From assembly GCF_019749255.1 (NCBI RefSeq), contig NZ_JACWFH010000008.1:62001-126000 (forward strand): 64,000 nt of DNA, read 5' to 3'. The DNA is from Mesobacillus maritimus. Its GTDB lineage: Bacteria; Bacillota; Bacilli; Bacillales; Cytobacillaceae. A program made the translations under genes and the position numbers. Of this stretch, positions 1 through 7,190 are shown piece after piece. A model generated the notes under the pieces. The model was not told the DNA's origin and made no database searches. It saw only the letters and a list, made by a program, of their open reading frames with translations. The number at the start of each line of letters is the position of its first letter. Position 1 is the first letter of the stretch.

Positions 1-290
1 AGCAAATGTTTGGAAACCATAGCAAAAAGACAACCTTTGATTTTGTCGGAATGGTTCTTGACTATGATGCTGAAACGAACATCGTCACTTTGCAGCAACG
101 AAATTATTTCAAACCTGGAGATGAAGTGGAGTTTTTCGGGCCTGAGATTGAAAACTTTACTTATGTGATTGAAAAAATTTGGGACGAAGATGGCAATGAG
201 CTTGATGCAGCACGTCACCCACTTCAGATTGTCAAGTTTAAGATGGACAAGCCTGTCTACCCTTACAACATGATGCGAAAGGAGAACTAA
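1..290 (+). CDS. yrrO: Peptidase U32 family tRNA-hydroxylation protein, C-terminal part (partial)
   Basis: Only the last ~95 codons lie in the window; the frame is open to the left edge, so the ATG at 6 is probably internal. The piece matches the C-terminal beta-barrel domain of U32 family proteins (the FKPGDEVEFFGP and HPLQIVKFKMD stretches). In B. subtilis the yrrN and yrrO proteins (TrhP1/TrhP2) take part in hydroxylation of uridine 34 in some tRNAs, and yrrO lies directly upstream of udk, as here (3 nt gap). Assignment rests on this C-terminal match plus synteny. The catalytic part is outside the window. Confidence 0.85.
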   Translation, partial: QMFGNHSKKTTFDFVGMVLDYDAETNIVTLQQRNYFKPGDEVEFFGPEIENFTYVIEKIWDEDGNELDAARHPLQIVKFKMDKPVYPYNMMRKEN

Positions 291-293
291 ATA

Positions 294-929
294 ATGACAC
301 GCAAGCCTGTTGTAATTGGGGTTGCCGGAGGTTCAGGCTCTGGAAAAACTAGTGTAACAAAGTCAATTTATGATACGTTCAAAGGGCATTCGATCTTGAT
401 GCTTGAACAAGATTATTATTACAAAGATCAGAGTCATCTTCCCCTAGAAGAACGATTGAAAACAAATTATGACCATCCACTAGCATTTGATAATGATTTA
501 TTAATTGAACATCTAAATACACTGCTTCAATATGAACCAGTGGAAAAGCCTGTTTATGATTATACAGTGCACACCCGCTCAACAAAGACCATTCACGTGG
601 ATCCTAAAGATGTCATTATTCTAGAGGGCATTCTTATCCTTGAGGATGAGCGTCTTCGGGACCTAATGGATATCAAGTTGTTTGTCGATACGGATGCAGA
701 CCTACGGATTGTTCGTCGATTGCTCCGTGATATTAAAGAGCGTGGGCGGTCAATGGATTCTGTTATTGAGCAATATGTCAATGTTGTTCGGCCGATGCAT
801 AACCAATTCATAGAGCCGACAAAGCGTTATGCGGACATCATTATCCCCGAAGGTGGGCATAACTACGTTGCGATTGATTTAATGGTAACAAAAATCCAAA
901 CAATTCTTGAACAAAAGTCATTTTTGTGA
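294..929 (+). CDS. udk: Uridine kinase
   Basis: 211 aa, the usual length for bacterial uridine/cytidine kinase, which phosphorylates uridine and cytidine to UMP and CMP in pyrimidine salvage. A Walker A P-loop GGSGSGKTS is at residues 12-20, followed by the family motif LEQDYYYKD and the [13 protein letters not shown] lid region. The ATG at 294 is preceded by AAAGGAG and starts 3 nt after the upstream stop, so the two genes are probably cotranscribed. Known for the family: cytosolic homotetramer using ATP or GTP. Nothing unusual is seen. Confidence 0.96.
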   Translation: MTRKPVVIGVAGGSGSGKTSVTKSIYDTFKGHSILMLEQDYYYKDQSHLPLEERLKTNYDHPLAFDNDLLIEHLNTLLQYEPVEKPVYDYTVHTRSTKTIHVDPKDVIILEGILILEDERLRDLMDIKLFVDTDADLRIVRRLLRDIKERGRSMDSVIEQYVNVVRPMHNQFIEPTKRYADIIIPEGGHNYVAIDLMVTKIQTILEQKSFL

Positions 930-961
930 CACAATAGCAGGTAAAAGATTATATAATGTAA

Positions 962-1000
962 AGTGCGCGCCCTTATCATAAGGACGCGCTACTGTATATT
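962..1000 (+). terminator. Possible terminator after udk
   Basis: An imperfect GC-rich inverted repeat (arms around 965-978 and 980-990, GCGCGCCCTTAT paired with ATAAGGACGCGC, one mismatch) follows udk. The T tract after it is poor, so it may be a weak terminator or only a transcript-end hairpin. Confidence 0.4.
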
Positions 1001-1072
1001 TACAAAAGACCCTACATACTATAGTAAAAATTAACTGGGGAATTTGCGAAAGATTAGAAGGAGTGAAGGATT

Positions 1073-1549
1073 ATGGCAGCAGAGAAAGTTTTTCCGATGA
1101 CATTAGCCGGAAAGCAAAAATTAGAACAAGAATTAGAACATTTGAAAACGGTTAAACGTAAAGAAGTGGTTGAAAGAATAAAGATTGCTCGTAGTTTCGG
1201 CGACCTTTCCGAAAACTCAGAGTATGATTCCGCAAAAGAAGAGCAAGCCTTTGTTGAAGGCCGAATCACTACGATTGAGAATATGATTCGTAACGCCAAA
1301 ATCATTAAAGAAGACGAGACAAGCATTGATGAAGTAAATCTTGGAAGCACTGTTACTTTTATCGAACTTCCTGATGGGGAAGAAGAATCATATTCCATTG
1401 TTGGTAGTGCAGAAGCGGATCCTTTCGAAGGTAAAATCTCAAATGATTCTCCGATTGCCAAAAGCCTTCTTGGGAAAAAGGTTGGAGACGAAGTAACTGT
1501 CCAAACTCCAGGTGGAGAAATGGTTGTAAAGATTACTTCCATTAAGTAA
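1073..1549 (+). CDS. greA: Transcription elongation factor GreA
   Basis: 158 aa, normal GreA length. The N-terminal half (about residues 8-75) is the antiparallel coiled coil that enters the RNA polymerase secondary channel, with the conserved acidic tip region in [10 protein letters not shown]; the C-terminal half is the FKBP-like domain. GreA stimulates cleavage of backtracked RNA and rescues stalled polymerase. The ATG is preceded by GAAGGAGTG. It sits between udk and pbpI as in B. subtilis, and a strong terminator follows at 1581. Confidence 0.97.
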   Translation: MAAEKVFPMTLAGKQKLEQELEHLKTVKRKEVVERIKIARSFGDLSENSEYDSAKEEQAFVEGRITTIENMIRNAKIIKEDETSIDEVNLGSTVTFIELPDGEEESYSIVGSAEADPFEGKISNDSPIAKSLLGKKVGDEVTVQTPGGEMVVKITSIK

Positions 1550-1580
1550 TAATACAATAGAAATGGTTTGAAAAAGCTTA

Positions 1581-1613
1581 ACCTCGTCAACACTTTTGAC
1601 GAGGTGTTTTTTT
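1581..1613 (+). terminator. Intrinsic terminator between greA and pbpI
   Basis: Perfect 10-bp stem: ACCTCGTCAA (1581-1590) pairs with TTGACGAGGT (1596-1605), followed by seven T (1607-1613). The T run directly abuts the ATG of pbpI at 1614, and the only possible Shine-Dalgarno of pbpI (GAGGTG, 1601-1606) lies inside the 3' arm, so the same hairpin may end greA transcripts and mask pbpI translation. Confidence 0.9.
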
Positions 1614-3371
1614 ATGCGAAGGCGAAGGTTAAAGGCATGGTTAGTCATATGTATCCTGGGAATTATTGTCCTTGTGACGAGATTGGCGCAAATTCAGCTT
1701 GTTTCCACAGAGTCATTTTCAAAGCATGGCATTAACTTACTCGAAGGAAGTGTAAGCCAGAGGACTCAGGAAATGGTAATTGACAATGGGAGAGGGAATT
1801 TTCTTGATCGGTCAGGAAAGCCTTTAATCTATGAAAGTATTCCAGTATTAATACTGTTCCCTTTCTTAAACCATCTAGAGTGGCCAGTAGAAGAGGTTGC
1901 TTCTGTTATAGGAGTTTCAGAACGAAAAATTCTTGAAAGCTTAGATGAAGCTGACGGACCAATAGCATTCGGAAATCCTGAGCCTTATCTTCTATCAAAA
2001 CATGAAATGGCGGCTATTAACAAACTGAAAATCCCCGGTGTATTTGCGGTAGAACGAAAATATCCTCTATCAGATACTCAAGCCGAACAGTTAATTGGAA
2101 TTACAGGTGAAAATCCTAAACTTCTAGAGGAGAGGTATGGGGATAAGGAATTTTCTCCGCGGACCCTAGTAGGACTTTCGGGACTTGAGAAAAGCTTTGA
2201 TGAATTTTTAGTAGGGGAAGGAAAAACAAAGCTTGTCTATCATGTAGATGGAATCGGCTCGCCTTTGTTTGGGATTAACGTGAAATATTCAGAACCAGCC
2301 AACCCCTTTTATCCGATTAACATAAAAACAACAATCGATAAAGATCTTCAGGAGTTGGCAGAAAATCTTGTTGATAAGCACCAAGTAAAGAATGGTGGCT
2401 TGGTTTTACTTGATATTGAATCCAACAACATCCTTGCAATGGTATCAAGGCCGCATCTTAATCGGAAGAATCCATTTGGTGATTTAGGTGTGGAGAACCA
2501 AATGCTTAAGCAACATATCCCGGGTTCTGTTTTCAAAACCGTTGTTGCCGCAGCCGCAATTGACTATGGACTAGCTCTTCCGTCGAGAACATTTAACTGT
2601 AGTGAAAATATTTATGGAGATGAGGACCCGAACTTTCAACATGGGGAATTGGATTTTACCCAAAGCTTTGCAAGGAGCTGTAATCGGACATTTGCAGATT
2701 TAGCTAAGGAGTTAAAAGCTAAGGACGCTGAAATGATGGATGAATATGCTGAAAAACTATCTTTAATCGGAAGTGTAGGCTGGAAAGGTTCGGTTTTCCA
2801 CACAGAGGATTTTCGGCAGTTGCCAGATGAGAATCTCGGACGGGTTTTTAAGAGTGAGGAAGCTAGGTATGATAATAATTATGTAGCTCTATCTGCCATC
2901 GGACAACATGAAGTAAGAGTGACGCCCCTTGCGATAGCCAATATGATGGCTACGATTGCCCGTGGTGGGGATAAACAGATGGTCAGAGTAGTAGAGTCTG
3001 TGGAATATCACAATGGATCAAAAGTGTTTGGCTTTGACCAAAGTAAATTGCCGGGAGATACCATTTCTCCGTTTACAGCCCAAAAACTGCAAAAATTGCT
3101 TCGTGAAGTGGTCGTCGATGAAGAAGGAACTGGGCGATGGTTTAAGGAATTACCTTACTCCGTGGCAGGAAAATCTGGAACAGCAGAAACGGGAATTTTG
3201 AAGGATGGAAAGCAAAACCATAATAAATGGTTCGCAGGTTATTTTCCATATGAAAATCCTAAATATGCACTCGTCACTGTTAATCTAGGTGTACACTCAG
3301 ATCAAGGGGGCATTAACCCTTTATTTGCAGAAATGGTGAAGGAAATTTATAACTTCGATCAAGAGAACTAA
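1614..3371 (+). CDS. pbpI: Class B penicillin-binding protein PBP4b
   Basis: 585 aa from ATG 1614 (about 584 in B. subtilis PbpI/YrrR). A basic start MRRRRLK precedes one membrane segment (about 8-25), placing the rest outside the membrane. Transpeptidase motifs are all present: SVFK with catalytic Ser305, SCN at 355-357 and KSGTAET at 520-526. An upstream dimerisation domain precedes them. It cross-links peptidoglycan; in B. subtilis it is made in the mother cell during sporulation. A TTG at 1596 would add six residues but lies in the terminator; ATG 1614 is preferred. Its start overlaps the greA terminator, which is odd. Confidence 0.93.
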   Translation: MRRRRLKAWLVICILGIIVLVTRLAQIQLVSTESFSKHGINLLEGSVSQRTQEMVIDNGRGNFLDRSGKPLIYESIPVLILFPFLNHLEWPVEEVASVIGVSERKILESLDEADGPIAFGNPEPYLLSKHEMAAINKLKIPGVFAVERKYPLSDTQAEQLIGITGENPKLLEERYGDKEFSPRTLVGLSGLEKSFDEFLVGEGKTKLVYHVDGIGSPLFGINVKYSEPANPFYPINIKTTIDKDLQELAENLVDKHQVKNGGLVLLDIESNNILAMVSRPHLNRKNPFGDLGVENQMLKQHIPGSVFKTVVAAAAIDYGLALPSRTFNCSENIYGDEDPNFQHGELDFTQSFARSCNRTFADLAKELKAKDAEMMDEYAEKLSLIGSVGWKGSVFHTEDFRQLPDENLGRVFKSEEARYDNNYVALSAIGQHEVRVTPLAIANMMATIARGGDKQMVRVVESVEYHNGSKVFGFDQSKLPGDTISPFTAQKLQKLLREVVVDEEGTGRWFKELPYSVAGKSGTAETGILKDGKQNHNKWFAGYFPYENPKYALVTVNLGVHSDQGGINPLFAEMVKEIYNFDQEN

Positions 3372-3503
3372 TCATTGGACCTAAAGGAAGATGATAAAAA
3401 TCCTTCATGTTTCTTAAAAGACATGATAGAATGTTGTCAGTCTTTAATTTAAAGAACCCATCATGTGGAGGCTTACTGTCAGTGAATGAGGGAGTGAAGG
3501 AGA

Positions 3504-4160
3504 ATGGGTAATTTTGAGGAAAACGATGAGGCTTCTAGGGCAAGAAAGCTTGCTAAAAGAAGAAAGACAAACCTTATCTTAAACAGTTTGATTACAATCG
3601 TCTTATTATTAATTGTTTTTGTAACAGTAAAGATTTTTTTTGGTGATGGCCAGAGTGAGGCTGAAAAATCAGATTCAGTTGTAGTAGATAAACAATTGGC
3701 TAATGAAAAAGCCGATGGTGACTCTGGCAACGAGGATGAAGAAGAAGAAGTAGAAGAAGAAAAGCAAGATGCTTCAGATTTGGAAGAAGAGTCGGAGTCT
3801 GCCGATGAAGAGCTTGAAGAAGAAAGTGAGCCTACGATTACTGAAGGTGGAAGCAGCCCAGATGTAAAACAAACGATTGTTAATCCTGATTGGAAGCCGG
3901 TAGGGACAACCCAAACTGGTGAACATCAGGCTGTATATGATGAGTCGTCTGTTGATTGGCAAGAAATGTTAAAGGCCATTTCTTATGCAACTGGAATTGA
4001 TGGTGGAAATATGACAGTCTGGTTCCTCGGAAACAATGGTGGTCCGCAAAGCGCGCAAGGTACCGTTTCTGATAAAGCTGGAGGTCCAAAGTATAGGGTA
4101 GCGATTGATTGGGTGGACGGCGAAGGATGGAAACCCGTTAAAGTAGAAGAGTTAAAATAA
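3504..4160 (+). CDS. yrrS: YrrS family membrane-anchored protein (DUF1510)
   Basis: 218 aa. A short cytoplasmic basic head (about 1-24) is followed by one transmembrane helix (about 25-45, rich in Leu, Ile and Val), then a long acidic low-complexity linker (about 50-115, mostly Glu and Asp) and a folded C-terminal DUF1510 domain ending in [15 protein letters not shown]. Start ATG has GAAGGAG upstream. It lies after pbpI as in B. subtilis, where the two are linked in sporulation. Function is unknown; an extracytoplasmic domain near the sites of PBP4b is an inference from topology and context. Confidence 0.88.
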   Translation: MGNFEENDEASRARKLAKRRKTNLILNSLITIVLLLIVFVTVKIFFGDGQSEAEKSDSVVVDKQLANEKADGDSGNEDEEEEVEEEKQDASDLEEESESADEELEEESEPTITEGGSSPDVKQTIVNPDWKPVGTTQTGEHQAVYDESSVDWQEMLKAISYATGIDGGNMTVWFLGNNGGPQSAQGTVSDKAGGPKYRVAIDWVDGEGWKPVKVEELK

Positions 4161-4212
4161 TCGTTGTTCCGTAGCTTCCGTAGTGGAACAGCAAGACAGA
4201 AAGGATACGACA

Positions 4213-4911
4213 ATGAAAATCGCAATAATTGGTGCAATGGATGAGGAAGTAACCTTATTACGAGAGAAAATTGACAATAAAGTCCAAGAAACAATTGCTG
4301 GCTTTGAATTTACATCGGGTACACTGGATGGGAATGAAGTTGTTTTGCTTCGTTCTGGGATTGGGAAGGTGAATGCGGCCATGTCGACTACCATTCTCCT
4401 AGAACGTTTTAAACCAAACTATGTGATCAATACGGGGTCCGCTGGTGGTCTTAATCCTGATCTAAACGTCGGGGATGTGGTCATTTCTACAGATGTTCGT
4501 CATCACGATGTTGATGTAACAGCCTTTGGGTATGAATATGGCCAAGTCCCTCAATTGCCTGCTGCATTTGAGGCAGAAGCAAGTCTTGTGGCAGTAGCAG
4601 AAACTTGTGCAAAGGAAATAGAAGGCATTCAAGTGGTAAAAGGGCTGATTACAACTGGCGATTCTTTTATCAGCAAGCCTGAGCAAAGTGAGTTCATTCT
4701 ATCAAAATTCTCAAATCTACAGGCCGTAGAGATGGAAGCAGCGGCGATAGCTCAAGTTGCCTACCAATTTGGTACTCCTTTTGTAATCATTCGTTCTCTA
4801 TCTGATATTGCAGGGAAAGAATCAAACGTTTCATTTGACCAGTTTCTTGAAACAGCTGCTGTCAACTCAGCCACACTCGTAATGAAAATAGCAGCGGCAT
4901 TAAATAATTAA
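4213..4911 (+). CDS. mtnN: 5'-methylthioadenosine/S-adenosylhomocysteine nucleosidase
   Basis: 232 aa from ATG 4213 (AAAGGAT upstream); an in-frame GTG at 4183 would add ten residues that do not fit the family. N-terminal [13 protein letters not shown] is the typical beta strand with the catalytic Glu; TGSAGGL and [12 protein letters not shown] are the purine and ribose binding segments, and SDIAG carries the catalytic Asp. It hydrolyses MTA and SAH to adenine and the thio-sugar, feeding methionine recycling and AI-2 synthesis. In B. subtilis yrrT lies before and mccA-mccB after it; neither is present here. Confidence 0.96.
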   Translation: MKIAIIGAMDEEVTLLREKIDNKVQETIAGFEFTSGTLDGNEVVLLRSGIGKVNAAMSTTILLERFKPNYVINTGSAGGLNPDLNVGDVVISTDVRHHDVDVTAFGYEYGQVPQLPAAFEAEASLVAVAETCAKEIEGIQVVKGLITTGDSFISKPEQSEFILSKFSNLQAVEMEAAAIAQVAYQFGTPFVIIRSLSDIAGKESNVSFDQFLETAAVNSATLVMKIAAALNN

Positions 4912-4924
4912 TTTATCTTCAGTT

Positions 4925-4962
4925 CAGGCGTGAATTCCTTTGGGGTTCACGCCTGTTTTTTT
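4925..4962 (+). terminator. Intrinsic terminator after mtnN
   Basis: CAGGCGTGAA (4925-4934) pairs perfectly with TTCACGCCTG (4946-4955), followed by seven T. This isolates mtnN from the repeat array that follows. Confidence 0.93.
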
Positions 4963-5034
4963 GTTTGGAGAGAAATGGGGTTTGGGAGTACGTATCAATT
5001 TTTCACCAATGTGGCTGATCGAGGAGGAATGATG

Positions 5035-5385
5035 TTCATGAGAGCACTGCTCAAGGACAAAAACGGGTGAGGGATGAAGCGAAATGTCTATGAGAGCAGG
5101 GCTCAAGGACAAAAACGGGTGAGGGATGAAGCGAAATGTCTATTAGAGCAGGGCTCAAGGACAAAAACGGGTGAGGGAATGAAGGGAAATGTCTATGAGA
5201 GCACCTCTCAAGGACAAAGCGGCTGAGAAATGAAAGGAAATGTCTATGAGAGCACCTCTCAAGGACAAAACGGGTGAGAAATGAAGGGAAATGTCTATGA
5301 GAGCACCTCTCAAGGACAAAACGGCTGAGAAATGAAAGGAAATGTCCATGAGAGCTCCGCTCCAGGACAAAACCGGATAGAAACA
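5035..5385. repeat. Tandem array of seven 51-53 bp units
   Basis: Units begin near 5041, 5093, 5145, 5198, 5249, 5300 and 5351. Shared core is CTCAAGGACAAAA followed by GGGTGAG, ATGAAGG and ATGTCTATGAGAGC. Each unit has a small palindrome whose arms differ between units (GAGCA/TGCTC, GAGC/GCTC, GAGAG/CTCTC). Because the period is near 51, reverse frames stay open and give false ORFs with 17-residue repeats. The array fills the mtnN-yrhC gap. The rest of the gap (5386-5618) shows no clear feature beyond AT-rich sequence before yrhC. Confidence 0.92.
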
Positions 5386-5618
5386 ATATGAGCCACATCT
5401 AACCTAAATCGGACACGTTAGAATATCCATGAGATTTTGCCCCACCTATAAGGACAAATCAATTGAGAGCAATACCATGAAATCATGGAGATAATCTAAG
5501 GTAGCTGTTAAGAGTATTATTTTTCTCCACTATTTACATGTCCAACAATATAAAAATCTATGTTAAATTATTATAGTAAAACAATAATTATAGATTGCTA
5601 GCATTAGGAGTGAAGAAA

Positions 5619-5882
5619 TTGAGTATTAAGCAATTGTTTGAAAGAATGAGCGATTACCGAAACTTTGGAATAGTTTTACTTGCTGTAGGATCCCTCTTCT
5701 TTCTTGGTAGTATTATTCCTTCTGATGGACAAGTAATGGTTGATAAATATATATCTGTAGCAGCATCTTCTGCATTTTTACTAATCTCAATCGGTTTTTT
5801 CGCTTTATCAAAAAGATATCGTAACAAACTAATTGAAACGGAAGAAGGCCTGGAATACTTAATGAATCAAAAACGTCCCTAA
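5619..5882 (+). CDS. yrhC: YrhC family small membrane protein
   Basis: 87 aa from TTG 5619, chosen because TTAGGAG lies 9 nt upstream; an upstream TTG at 5595 has no site. Two hydrophobic helices (about 18-36 and 48-66) joined by a short loop, then a charged C-terminus. Matches the YrhC family, a two-helix membrane protein of unknown function that lies at the end of the mtnN-mccA-mccB operon in B. subtilis. Here those cysteine genes are missing, so yrhC is separated from mtnN by a repeat array and has its own terminator. Confidence 0.82.
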   Translation: MSIKQLFERMSDYRNFGIVLLAVGSLFFLGSIIPSDGQVMVDKYISVAASSAFLLISIGFFALSKRYRNKLIETEEGLEYLMNQKRP

Positions 5883-5898
5883 TGGACGTTTTTTTTAT
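5871..5898 (+). terminator. Intrinsic terminator after yrhC
   Basis: AAACGTCC (5871-5878) pairs with GGACGTTT (5884-5891) followed by a T run. The stem spans the yrhC stop codon. Confidence 0.9.
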
Positions 5899-5947
5899 TT
5901 CAGAAAAATAATGAAAAAACAATTTCGAAAATTAGGCAAAAAACAGG

Positions 5948-5976
5948 TTTACAAACATGGTGACAGTGGATATAAT
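5948..5976 (+). promoter_or_regulatory. SigA-type promoter of the yrzI polycistron
   Basis: TTTACA (5948-5953), 17-nt spacer, perfect TATAAT (5971-5976). Transcription would start near 5983, about 35 nt before the first small ORF. This is one of the best promoter matches in the window. Confidence 0.8.
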
Positions 5977-6017
5977 TACCATTGTAAGAAAAACAAACTT
6001 AAAGGAGGTCGGATGAA

Positions 6018-6125
6018 ATGATGAATACAATCACATGGGTAGATGTAAAGAGTGTTGCTGTATCGGTGATGACAATTGAAAATGAAATATCCACGCATTC
6101 GACCAGATCGGAATGGATCGCTTAA
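6018..6125 (+). CDS. Leader small ORF of the yrzI polycistron (35 aa)
   Basis: ATG ATG at 6018/6021 follows a strong AAAGGAGG (6001-6008) by 9-12 nt. The peptide starts MMNTITWVDVKS and ends RSEWIA, with no membrane segment; it resembles no family I recognise. It is the first ORF after the promoter and is followed by two hairpins before the first yrzI. A position like that of a leader peptide or of the small ORF S1024 upstream of yrzI in B. subtilis is possible, but sequence similarity was not checked. A competing ATG at 6013 gives only two codons. Confidence 0.5.
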   Translation: MMNTITWVDVKSVAVSVMTIENEISTHSTRSEWIA

Positions 6126-6154
6126 GTTTATTTTTTTGTGACTAAGTATATCCG

Positions 6155-6188
6155 TGCCGCAGGGAGAATCGTGCCCTGCGGCATTTTT
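6155..6188 (+). terminator. First of two similar hairpins before yrzI copy 1
   Basis: Perfect 10-bp stem TGCCGCAGGG (6155-6164) with CCCTGCGGCA (6174-6183), then five T. It looks like an intrinsic terminator placed between the leader ORF and the first yrzI gene. Confidence 0.85.
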
Positions 6189-6200
6189 GTGCCTATTTTT

Positions 6201-6232
6201 AGCCGCAGGGGGACTATCCCTGTGGCTTTTTA
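6201..6232 (+). terminator. Second hairpin before yrzI copy 1
   Basis: AGCCGCAGGG (6201-6210) pairs with CCCTGTGGCT (6218-6227, one G-U pair), followed by a T tract. The stem core GCCGCAGGG repeats that of the hairpin 45 nt upstream, so the two could also form alternative pairings with each other. Confidence 0.8.
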
Positions 6233-6265
6233 CATTTTATGGATATAAAAGAGGAGGTGAAAGAA

Positions 6266-6412
6266 ATGACCTTAAATATTCTATTTTTTACAATTACCCT
6301 AAAAAGACGTGAACAATCACTTGAAGATGAAATGCACAATCAAGTTGTAGAAAACCTATTTGAAGAGAGTAGGAGTCATGTACGCTCTTATACAATGAAA
6401 AATCCCCTTTAA
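6266..6412 (+). CDS. yrzI: YrzI family small protein, copy 1
   Basis: 48 aa. N-terminus MTLNILFFTITLKRRE is the hallmark of the YrzI family: a short hydrophobic stretch followed by basic residues. The middle part (about 20-38, EDEMHNQVVENLFEE) is a probable amphipathic helix. GAGGAGGTGA lies 6 nt before the ATG. In B. subtilis yrzI is part of an mRNA that encodes several tiny peptides and is degraded by the ribosome-associated RNase Rae1. Function of YrzI itself is poorly known. It lies after yrhC, as in B. subtilis. Confidence 0.88.
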   Translation: MTLNILFFTITLKRREQSLEDEMHNQVVENLFEESRSHVRSYTMKNPL

Positions 6413-6453
6413 TATGATGGATATAAAAAATAAAAAGAGAGGCGGTGGCAAAA

Positions 6454-6513
6454 ATGATTTTTTTAGATAAAGGTTTGCAGGTAATGGAGGAGGACAATGG
6501 TAGTCCGTGTTGA
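6454..6513 (+). CDS. 19-codon ORF preceding yrzI copy 2
   Basis: Begins MIFLDKGLQ, has MEED at residues 11-14 and ends GSPC. GAGGCGGTGG lies just upstream of the ATG. Stop to next yrzI start is 15 nt, with the yrzI Shine-Dalgarno in the gap, so translation may be coupled. Its start resembles that of the 19-codon ORF at 6963 (MIYLMQRRQ), suggesting that micro-ORF and yrzI were duplicated as a pair. Confidence 0.55.
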   Translation: MIFLDKGLQVMEEDNGSPC

Positions 6514-6528
6514 TAGGAGGTGAACTGA

Positions 6529-6669
6529 ATGACCTTAAATCTTTTATTTTTCACAATAACACTGAAAAAGCGTGAATTGACAATAGAAGAAGAAATGCAT
6601 AATCAAGTCGTAGAAAACCTATATGAAGAGAACAGAAGAAAAATCAATTCTTATATGAATCAACTGTAA
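6529..6669 (+). CDS. yrzI: YrzI family small protein, copy 2
   Basis: 46 aa, starting MTLNLLFFTITLKKRE and ending in a basic tail with SYMNQL. Nearly identical to copy 1 over residues 1-34 (shared EEMHNQVVENL) and divergent after that. ATAGGAGGTGA lies 6 nt upstream of the ATG. Clearly a tandem paralogue within the same transcription unit. No cysteine and no signal peptidase site; hydrophobic N-terminus could contact the membrane or ribosome tunnel, which is inference. Confidence 0.87.
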   Translation: MTLNLLFFTITLKKRELTIEEEMHNQVVENLYEENRRKINSYMNQL

Positions 6670-6701
6670 TTTGAATTTTTACCATACTTAAGAAAGGCGG
6701 G

Positions 6702-6755
6702 ATGATGATGATAATCTCAGTTAAGAAATTTAAGAAGGCAATAGGAGGCCGTTGA
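6702..6755 (+). CDS. 17-codon basic ORF preceding yrzI copy 3
   Basis: Three ATG codons in a row (6702, 6705, 6708) follow AAAGGCGGG; the exact start is uncertain. The peptide is MMMIISVKKF then KKAIGGR, with five lysines. A gap of 29 nt separates its stop from the next yrzI. An AGGAGG within its own last codons has no nearby start. Support is position, ribosome binding site and the repeated ORF-yrzI pattern; no homologue is recognised. Confidence 0.45.
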   Translation: MMMIISVKKFKKAIGGR

Positions 6756-6784
6756 CCAGCGTTAAGGACAGGAGGTGAAATGGA

Positions 6785-6925
6785 ATGACTTTAAATATCC
6801 TGTTTTTCACCATTACGATTAAAAAACGAAAAATTACATTAGATGAAGCAATTCATGATCAAATGGTTGAAAAGTTATATGAAGATAATAAAGATCGAGT
6901 GACAAAATATATTAGACCATATTAA
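6785..6925 (+). CDS. yrzI: YrzI family small protein, copy 3
   Basis: 46 aa, starting MTLNILFFTITIKKRK with EAIHDQMVEKLYEDN in the middle and ending YIRPY. More diverged than copies 1 and 2 but keeps every family feature. AGGAGGTGAAATGGA precedes the ATG. Conservation of reading frame and of the N-terminal motif across three copies shows that the protein is under selection. Confidence 0.86.
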   Translation: MTLNILFFTITIKKRKITLDEAIHDQMVEKLYEDNKDRVTKYIRPY

Positions 6926-6962
6926 TTTTCCTTAGAATAAAAACAGAAAGGTGGAATGGACA

Positions 6963-7022
6963 ATGATTTATTTAATGCAAAGACGTCAAGCTGTGTTCTG
7001 GGTGGAGAAGGATACCACCTAA
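6963..7022 (+). CDS. 19-codon ORF with Glu-Lys (GAG-AAG) pair, S1025-like candidate
   Basis: Begins MIYLMQRRQ and ends in FWVEKDTT. AAAGGTGG (6947-6954) lies 8 nt before ATG 6963; a competing ATG at 6956 is only 1 nt from this site. Codons GAG (7005-7007) and AAG (7008-7010) encode Glu15-Lys16. In B. subtilis, Rae1 is reported to cut the yrzI mRNA inside a short ORF called S1025 in the A site, at a Glu-Lys codon pair; this ORF has the matching size, location and dipeptide. Homology is inferred from these points, not from a database search. Confidence 0.6.
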   Translation: MIYLMQRRQAVFWVEKDTT

Positions 7023-7052
7023 CGAGAGTAGAGAGGATTAGGAGGGAATCTC

Positions 7053-7103
7053 ATGTCACTGCACGTACTACTTTTAACACTTGTTTTCAGAAAGAAATGT
7101 TAA
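7053..7103 (+). CDS. Shortened YrzI-like peptide, copy 4
   Basis: 16 aa, starting MSLHVLLLTLVFRKKC. It aligns with the first 15 residues of the YrzI copies (MTLN.LFFTIT.KKR) and then stops. TTAGGAGGG lies 8 nt upstream of the ATG. Either a decayed fourth yrzI or a functional short form keeping only the hydrophobic-plus-basic head. It follows the 19-codon ORF by 30 nt, so the pair order is the same as for copies 2 and 3. Confidence 0.55.
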   Translation: MSLHVLLLTLVFRKKC

Positions 7104-7190
7104 AATTTGTTCACAACCACTCCCTTTTTGCACACTGGAAATGCGATAAACTGAAAGCAAATAAAGTGGAGCTAAAAAGGGGTGGGGAAT

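Noticed and set aside
5051-5398. Reverse-strand ORFs with 17-residue repeats
   Set aside because: They arise because the tandem unit is about 51 bp; more than one frame is open at once and there is no start signal.
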